This document shows positions 60,356 through 64,000 of a stretch of 64,000 nt of DNA, piece after piece (the first letter of the stretch is position 1; every line of letters starts with the position of its first letter). A program made the translations under genes and the position numbers. The DNA comes from Oceanobacillus alkalisoli (lineage in GTDB: Bacteria > Bacillota > Bacilli > Bacillales > Amphibacillaceae): the NCBI RefSeq assembly GCF_021556485.1, contig NZ_JAKGBW010000012.1, forward strand, positions 1 to 64,000, written 5' to 3'. The notes under the pieces were generated by a model. The model was given only the letters and a program-made list of their open reading frames with translations, made no database searches and was not told where the DNA came from.

Positions 60356-60511
60356 ATGATAAAAGTTAAGTGTCATACTAATAATCATCTTTATAATGAT
60401 GCAAAAAGATGGAAACCAAATCCATACGAATCCATTTACATCCCTATCAATCCAATTTATCCAAATGAAGATATTGATACAACGGGATTCAGACGGATAG
60501 ACTATACATAA
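60356..60511 (+). CDS. possible 51-residue orphan ORF
   Basis: ATG 60356 to TAA 60511. The product is rich in Pro, Asn and Tyr (KPNPYESIYIPINPIYPNED). No ribosome site stands out. It could be the last piece of a deleted gene. The remainder of 60303-60706 shows only the terminator at 60563-60597. Confidence 0.3.
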   Translation: MIKVKCHTNNHLYNDAKRWKPNPYESIYIPINPIYPNEDIDTTGFRRIDYT

Positions 60512-60562
60512 ATTGATAGCCGATAAAACTCAAAACGTTAAGCGTTTATTATATCAAAAACA

Positions 60563-60597
60563 CGCCTGTTTGGACTTTTCCAAACGGGCGTTTTTTT
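60563..60597 (+). terminator. strong terminator at the right edge of the accessory region
   Basis: ACGCCTGTTTGGA pairs with TCCAAACGGGCGT around CTTT (one wobble), followed by seven T residues. Confidence 0.9.
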
Positions 60598-60706
60598 ATA
60601 ATCTATCAAATTGTACAAGCCTAAAAATAAGTATAGAAAACTTTATAATCAATGATATAATGTAATGAATTCTGGTATCCTAGTTAAAAATAGGAGGTTG
60701 TTTAAA

Positions 60707-61155
60707 ATGGGAAGTCATAAACCAGCAGGATTTGGATAAGATTTCTAGCAAGTCTAATCGATGGTGTTTTAACTGGAATTTTAACTTGGATTATCGCTAC
60801 GCTAATTAATGACGAGAGGTATTTTAATACGTTTGATATTTTTTCGGATGAATTGTATGGACTAAGTACATCGGAAACCATTTCGAATTTGATTTATACG
60901 GTCATTTTCGTAATTATATTTACAGCGAGCAAGTTTAAAGGTAGTCCGGGGAAAATGATTTGTCGCATTGAGGTTGTAAATCCAGACATGACACAGATCA
61001 GTTTTTGGAAATCACTTGGTAGAGTGTTTGCTTATATCGTTTCAGCTATTCCAATTATGATTGGTTACATGATGGCCGGCTGGAATAAGGAGAAGAGAGC
61101 ATTACATGATATCATTTGTAGCACTAGAGTTGTGTATCGAAATAAGTTAGAGTAA
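60707..61155 (+). pseudogene. RDD family membrane protein, frameshifted
   Basis: ATG 60707 after TAGGAGG encodes MGSHKPAGFG and then hits a stop. Adding one T to GGATTTGG (60728-60735) yields AGFWIRFLASLIDGVLTGIL, the RDD opening, and joins the frame that runs to 61155 (SPGKMICRIEVVNPD, KRALHDIICSTRVVY). About 148 residues with three to four spans. The intact paralogue at 62230 has AGFWMRF at the same place, which supports the repair. Function of RDD proteins is mostly unknown (transport or ion homeostasis). Confidence 0.82.
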
Positions 61156-61218
61156 AGTTAAATCAAAATGAGAATTGATATTTTCCATTAAAAACTATGG
61201 ACTTGGGGTGTATACATA

Positions 61219-62214
61219 TTGGATAAAAAGCGTTGGATCGCATTAATAATCGCAATTGGTTTATTCGTTGTCTCGATTGTATCACAAATTAGCACAAGCA
61301 TTGCTTCGACGGATTCCGCTACACTTTTTGAAAGCTTTAATGATGAGTTTAGTGAAGAAGTAATCGAACAAGGAACTAGCTTCGAGAAAATTGCTGTGCT
61401 CGAGCTAAATGGAATTATTATGGAAGATAGTGCAGGAAGTTTATTAAGCGGTGTTACATATAGGCATCAAAGGTTTTTGGATTTACTTGATCACGCTGCT
61501 GAGGATGGAAATGTAGAGGCTATTATTTTAGACGTAAATACACCGGGTGGTGGTGTTGTAGAAAGTGCAGAGATTCATGAAAAGATACTAAACATTCAGC
61601 AAAACTATGAAAAACCTGTTTATATTTCGATGGGGAATACAGCAGCATCTGGCGGTTACTACATCTCTGCTCCAGCCGATAAAATTGTCGCTCATTCCGC
61701 CACATTAACTGGTTCAATTGGTGTCATTATGGAGTCGTTGAATTATACCGAGCTTGCTGATAATCTAGGCATTGATTTTAACACGATAAAGAGTGGCGAA
61801 TTCAAAGATATTATGTCTGGTTCACGTGAGATGACGGAAGAGGAAAGAGCAATGCTGCAAACGATGATTGATGAACTCTACGGTGACTTTGTTCAAGTCA
61901 TTGTAGATGGACGTGGCATGTCTGAGGAAACTGTTCGAGAACTGGGTGATGGTCGCATTTATACTGGAGCGCAAGCAAAAGAAAATGGCTTAGTCGATGA
62001 AATTGGAACGCTGGATGATACCATTGCGATGATGAAAGAGGATTATAATCTGGAAGATGCTGCCGTGATTGAGTATACAAGCGGTTTTGAATTCAATAAA
62101 TTTTTAGGCATGACGCTGCAGGATAAGTTTGGCAAAGGGTCAGAGTTACTTGCAGTAAATAATATGCTGCGAGAAGCAAATGCTCCTAGAGCCATGTATT
62201 TATATTCAAGATGA
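61219..62214 (+). CDS. sppA: signal peptide peptidase SppA
   Basis: A 331-residue membrane-anchored serine protease that degrades leftover signal peptides and helps in antimicrobial-peptide resistance in B. subtilis. N-terminal anchor (~6-28), then the S49 peptidase domain. By comparison with B. subtilis (Ser147/Lys199) the catalytic pair is S144 in NTAASGGYY and K196 in SGEFKDIMSG. TTG start after TTGGGGTG. Paired with yteJ as in B. subtilis. Confidence 0.93.
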   Translation: MDKKRWIALIIAIGLFVVSIVSQISTSIASTDSATLFESFNDEFSEEVIEQGTSFEKIAVLELNGIIMEDSAGSLLSGVTYRHQRFLDLLDHAAEDGNVEAIILDVNTPGGGVVESAEIHEKILNIQQNYEKPVYISMGNTAASGGYYISAPADKIVAHSATLTGSIGVIMESLNYTELADNLGIDFNTIKSGEFKDIMSGSREMTEEERAMLQTMIDELYGDFVQVIVDGRGMSEETVRELGDGRIYTGAQAKENGLVDEIGTLDDTIAMMKEDYNLEDAAVIEYTSGFEFNKFLGMTLQDKFGKGSELLAVNNMLREANAPRAMYLYSR

Positions 62215-62229
62215 GGAGGCTAGATTGCC

Positions 62230-62691
62230 ATGAGTGAAGATTTAGTTGCATATACAGCATCGCCTACGGAAACAAGAAGGTATGCCGGATTTTGGATGCG
62301 ATTTTGGGCATATTTAGCCGACTTAGTCATCGTGTTTAGTATAAATGGTATTGTGCTTAGTCCATTAAAATTTATGAACGAAGGAAAACCAATCGAGATT
62401 GGTTATTGGACGGTCGCAGGAATTCTGAGCCTTCTCGTATTGTATCTATACTTTATTTTAATGACAAAGTTTTATGGACAGACAATCGGAAAAATGATAT
62501 TTGGATTAAAAGTGATTCGCAAAGACCTCGAGCCTCTGCAATGGAGCGATATTATTTTTAGAGAGTTGGTCGGACGCTTCTTCTATCGCTTTTTATTCAT
62601 TGCACAATTACTGTATCTTGTCGTTGCCTTTGATACCAAAAAACAAGGGATTCACGATATGCTTGGTGATACATGGGTCGTGCATGAATGA
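62230..62691 (+). CDS. yteJ: RDD family protein YteJ
   Basis: A 153-residue RDD membrane protein with about three spans: YAGFWMRFWAYLADLVIVF (the R-D-D type opening), FYGQTIGKMIFGLKV and KKQGIHDMLGDTWVV. Lies 15 bases after sppA, the same pairing as B. subtilis sppA-yteJ, where it is linked to SppA regulation. GAGGAGG site. Confidence 0.9.
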   Translation: MSEDLVAYTASPTETRRYAGFWMRFWAYLADLVIVFSINGIVLSPLKFMNEGKPIEIGYWTVAGILSLLVLYLYFILMTKFYGQTIGKMIFGLKVIRKDLEPLQWSDIIFRELVGRFFYRFLFIAQLLYLVVAFDTKKQGIHDMLGDTWVVHE

Positions 62692-62747
62692 AGGATCGCG
62701 GGAAGAGAGTTATTCATTGTCCGTATATGTCACAATAAATAATCAAG

Positions 62748-62767
62748 CACTGTCCCTGCTTTTTTTA
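62748..62767 (+). terminator. weak terminator after yteJ
   Basis: AAGCA pairs with TGCTT around CTGTCCC, followed by a T run. Confidence 0.5.
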
Positions 62768-62821
62768 CAAGCTAGTAAGTGTGGGGAGAAAAAAATCTCG
62801 ATACGGGTTTTTGGTTAATGT

Positions 62822-62862
62822 TTAGCCGCCAGTAGAATGTGTAAGATATTCTAATAGCGGCT
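62822..62862. terminator. hairpin between yteJ and the AI-2E gene
   Basis: AGCCGC pairs with GCGGCT; AGAAT and ATTCT pair inside. It lies between convergent genes and may act on either strand. Confidence 0.5.
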
Positions 62863-62908
62863 GTTTGTGTTCTATTATCTAAATCTATTACTAGTTAAAG
62901 CCTAATCT

Positions 62909-63928
62909 TTACTTTACTTGCTCGTGTGTATCATTATTCGTCACATCCAGGATATCGAGCAGGAATACAAACACTGGAATTCCGATAATCAATCCCCAGA
63001 CACCAAAGAAATGCTGCGAAAAAATCAAGACAATAAATGTATAAAACACTGGTAAATCTGTTTTAGAAGACATCAATTTTGGATTGAGAATATACGCTTC
63101 GATTGCATGGATAATCATAATTGCGATGAGCAGATAAAGAACAGTTAAAAATCCTCCGATTGTATAGGCAATGAGAGATAACGGGATAAGTGAGATAATC
63201 ACTCCAGCAACAGGGATAAGTCCTAGGAAAAAGACCATAATGGATAATCCAAAGATCTGCGGAAATCCAAGGATCATTAATACAATCATCGTAAGAAATG
63301 TGTTAATCAGGGCAATCATGAATTGTGCTTCGATTACTTTACCAAAAGTGCGTGAAAATTTTCTGCCGAAGTACTCGATCTCCCGGTAGAACGGTGCAAC
63401 TTTACTTTTTTTGAACTTACTCGTAAATGCGAGCAGGCGAGGTTTTTCGAGCAGGAAGAATAAACTGAGTACTAACGAAATTAATACCTGTACACTCACC
63501 GTACTAATATCTGTAATCGATTTTAAGAGAAATGAAAAGCCGTTTTCTATGTAGCCCGTGATTTGCTCGCTTGAAATGATCGGCTCAATAAAACTAAAAA
63601 ATGGGTTATCATACGATTCGAAAGAGAAAGTTGAAATCTGCTTAATGACTTGACTGATTTCCATCGTAATAATTGGCAAGTACCTCACAGCACCTACCGT
63701 TAATAAGCTGACGATTACCGAATATAACAGTAATACGAGAATCGTTCGATTGAATTTGATCCGTTTCACCGTGAATTCAACTAGCCCATTCATTAAGAAT
63801 GAAAAAATAAAAGTAAGGAGGATAATATTTATTAAACTTCTTACACTGTAAAGAATTAGAATGATTAAACTAAAAATAATAATGCGTTTTACTCCTGTTT
63901 TTCGGAAAAAGTCGACGATTGATTCCAT
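62909..63928 (-). CDS. AI-2E family transporter
   Basis: A 339-residue permease of the AI-2E (UPF0118/PerM) family with about eight spans. Typical pieces are LVSLVLSLFFLLEKPRL-like text in the middle, FGLSIMVFFLGLIPVAGVII and the C-terminal HFFGVWGLIIGIPVFVFLLD. Members export small molecules or act as Na+/H+ antiporters; substrate unknown here. ATG after AGAGAGGAAA on the minus strand. The region 63929-64000 upstream shows no further gene. Confidence 0.88.
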   Translation of the reverse strand: MESIVDFFRKTGVKRIIIFSLIILILYSVRSLINIILLTFIFSFLMNGLVEFTVKRIKFNRTILVLLLYSVIVSLLTVGAVRYLPIITMEISQVIKQISTFSFESYDNPFFSFIEPIISSEQITGYIENGFSFLLKSITDISTVSVQVLISLVLSLFFLLEKPRLLAFTSKFKKSKVAPFYREIEYFGRKFSRTFGKVIEAQFMIALINTFLTMIVLMILGFPQIFGLSIMVFFLGLIPVAGVIISLIPLSLIAYTIGGFLTVLYLLIAIMIIHAIEAYILNPKLMSSKTDLPVFYTFIVLIFSQHFFGVWGLIIGIPVFVFLLDILDVTNNDTHEQVK

Positions 63929-64000
63929 ATCATATTTCCTCTCTTATGCTGTGTGAAGCAGGATAGCCAGTTTTGTTTATACTCTTTAGTATCTACTTAT

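Overview
The window is 64 kb of a low-to-moderate GC Gram-positive chromosome. Gene order (ctsR-mcsA-mcsB-clpC-radA, gltX-cysE-cysS, sigH-rpmG-secE-nusG, rplKAJL, rpoBC, str, S10-spc-alpha, ecfA1A2T-truA-rplM-rpsI), AAGGAGG-type ribosome binding sites, TTG/GTG starts and protein similarity to Bacillus subtilis all point to Bacillaceae. An Oceanobacillus/Virgibacillus-like halotolerant lineage is my guess, not a demonstrated fact.

Layout. 1-400: end of an rRNA operon (23S tail, 5S, terminator). 486-1187: MgtC-like membrane protein. 1353-5984: CtsR-controlled class III stress operon. 6181-14417: radA, PIN-TRAM protein, gltX, a cysteine T-box, cysE, cysS, mrnC, rlmB, rae1. 14466-19204: sigH, rpmG, secE, nusG, rplK, rplA, L10 leader, rplJ, rplL. 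19322-32450: rsmC-like methylase, rpoB, rpoC, rpsL, rpsG, fusA, tuf. 32753-47258: S10, spc and alpha operons through secY, adk, infA, rpoA and rplQ. 48239-52565: ECF transporter module, truA, rplM, rpsI. 52779-54400: accessory lipoprotein and SAM methyltransferase. 54623-60600: a collapsed prophage (integrase, broken ImmA peptidase, repressor, Cro-like protein, replisome organizer) whose helicase-loader gene is fused to the tail of a type VII secretion (LXG-like) toxin, followed by a membrane protein and a frameshifted DUF4176 gene. 60707-63928: broken RDD gene, sppA, yteJ, and an AI-2E family permease on the minus strand.

How it works together. Most of the window is the translation and transcription core: nearly all large and small subunit proteins of the main clusters, three RNA polymerase subunits, elongation factors, Sec translocase subunits and tRNA charging enzymes. 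Control is by sigma-A promoters, a CtsR operator, a Cys T-box, ribosomal-protein leaders and several promoter-plus-terminator leaders (nusG, rpsL, L10). Several genes that sit in these clusters in B. subtilis are absent here: disA, ispD, ispF, rplGB (ybxF) and map.

Non-core DNA is the most interesting part. (1) Gaps between core operons carry GC-rich palindromic repeat elements; two copies after rplQ share a core, have unrelated but self-complementary outer arms, and show a compensatory base-pair change. (2) The prophage/toxin region shows a gene fusion, an in-frame stop and single-T losses in three genes, indicating decay (or, less likely, base-calling errors). (3) The methyltransferase has a full-consensus promoter, a palindrome over its -35 box and a terminator-like palindrome in its leader. 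No CRISPR array, tRNA gene, intact insertion sequence or replication origin was recognised.
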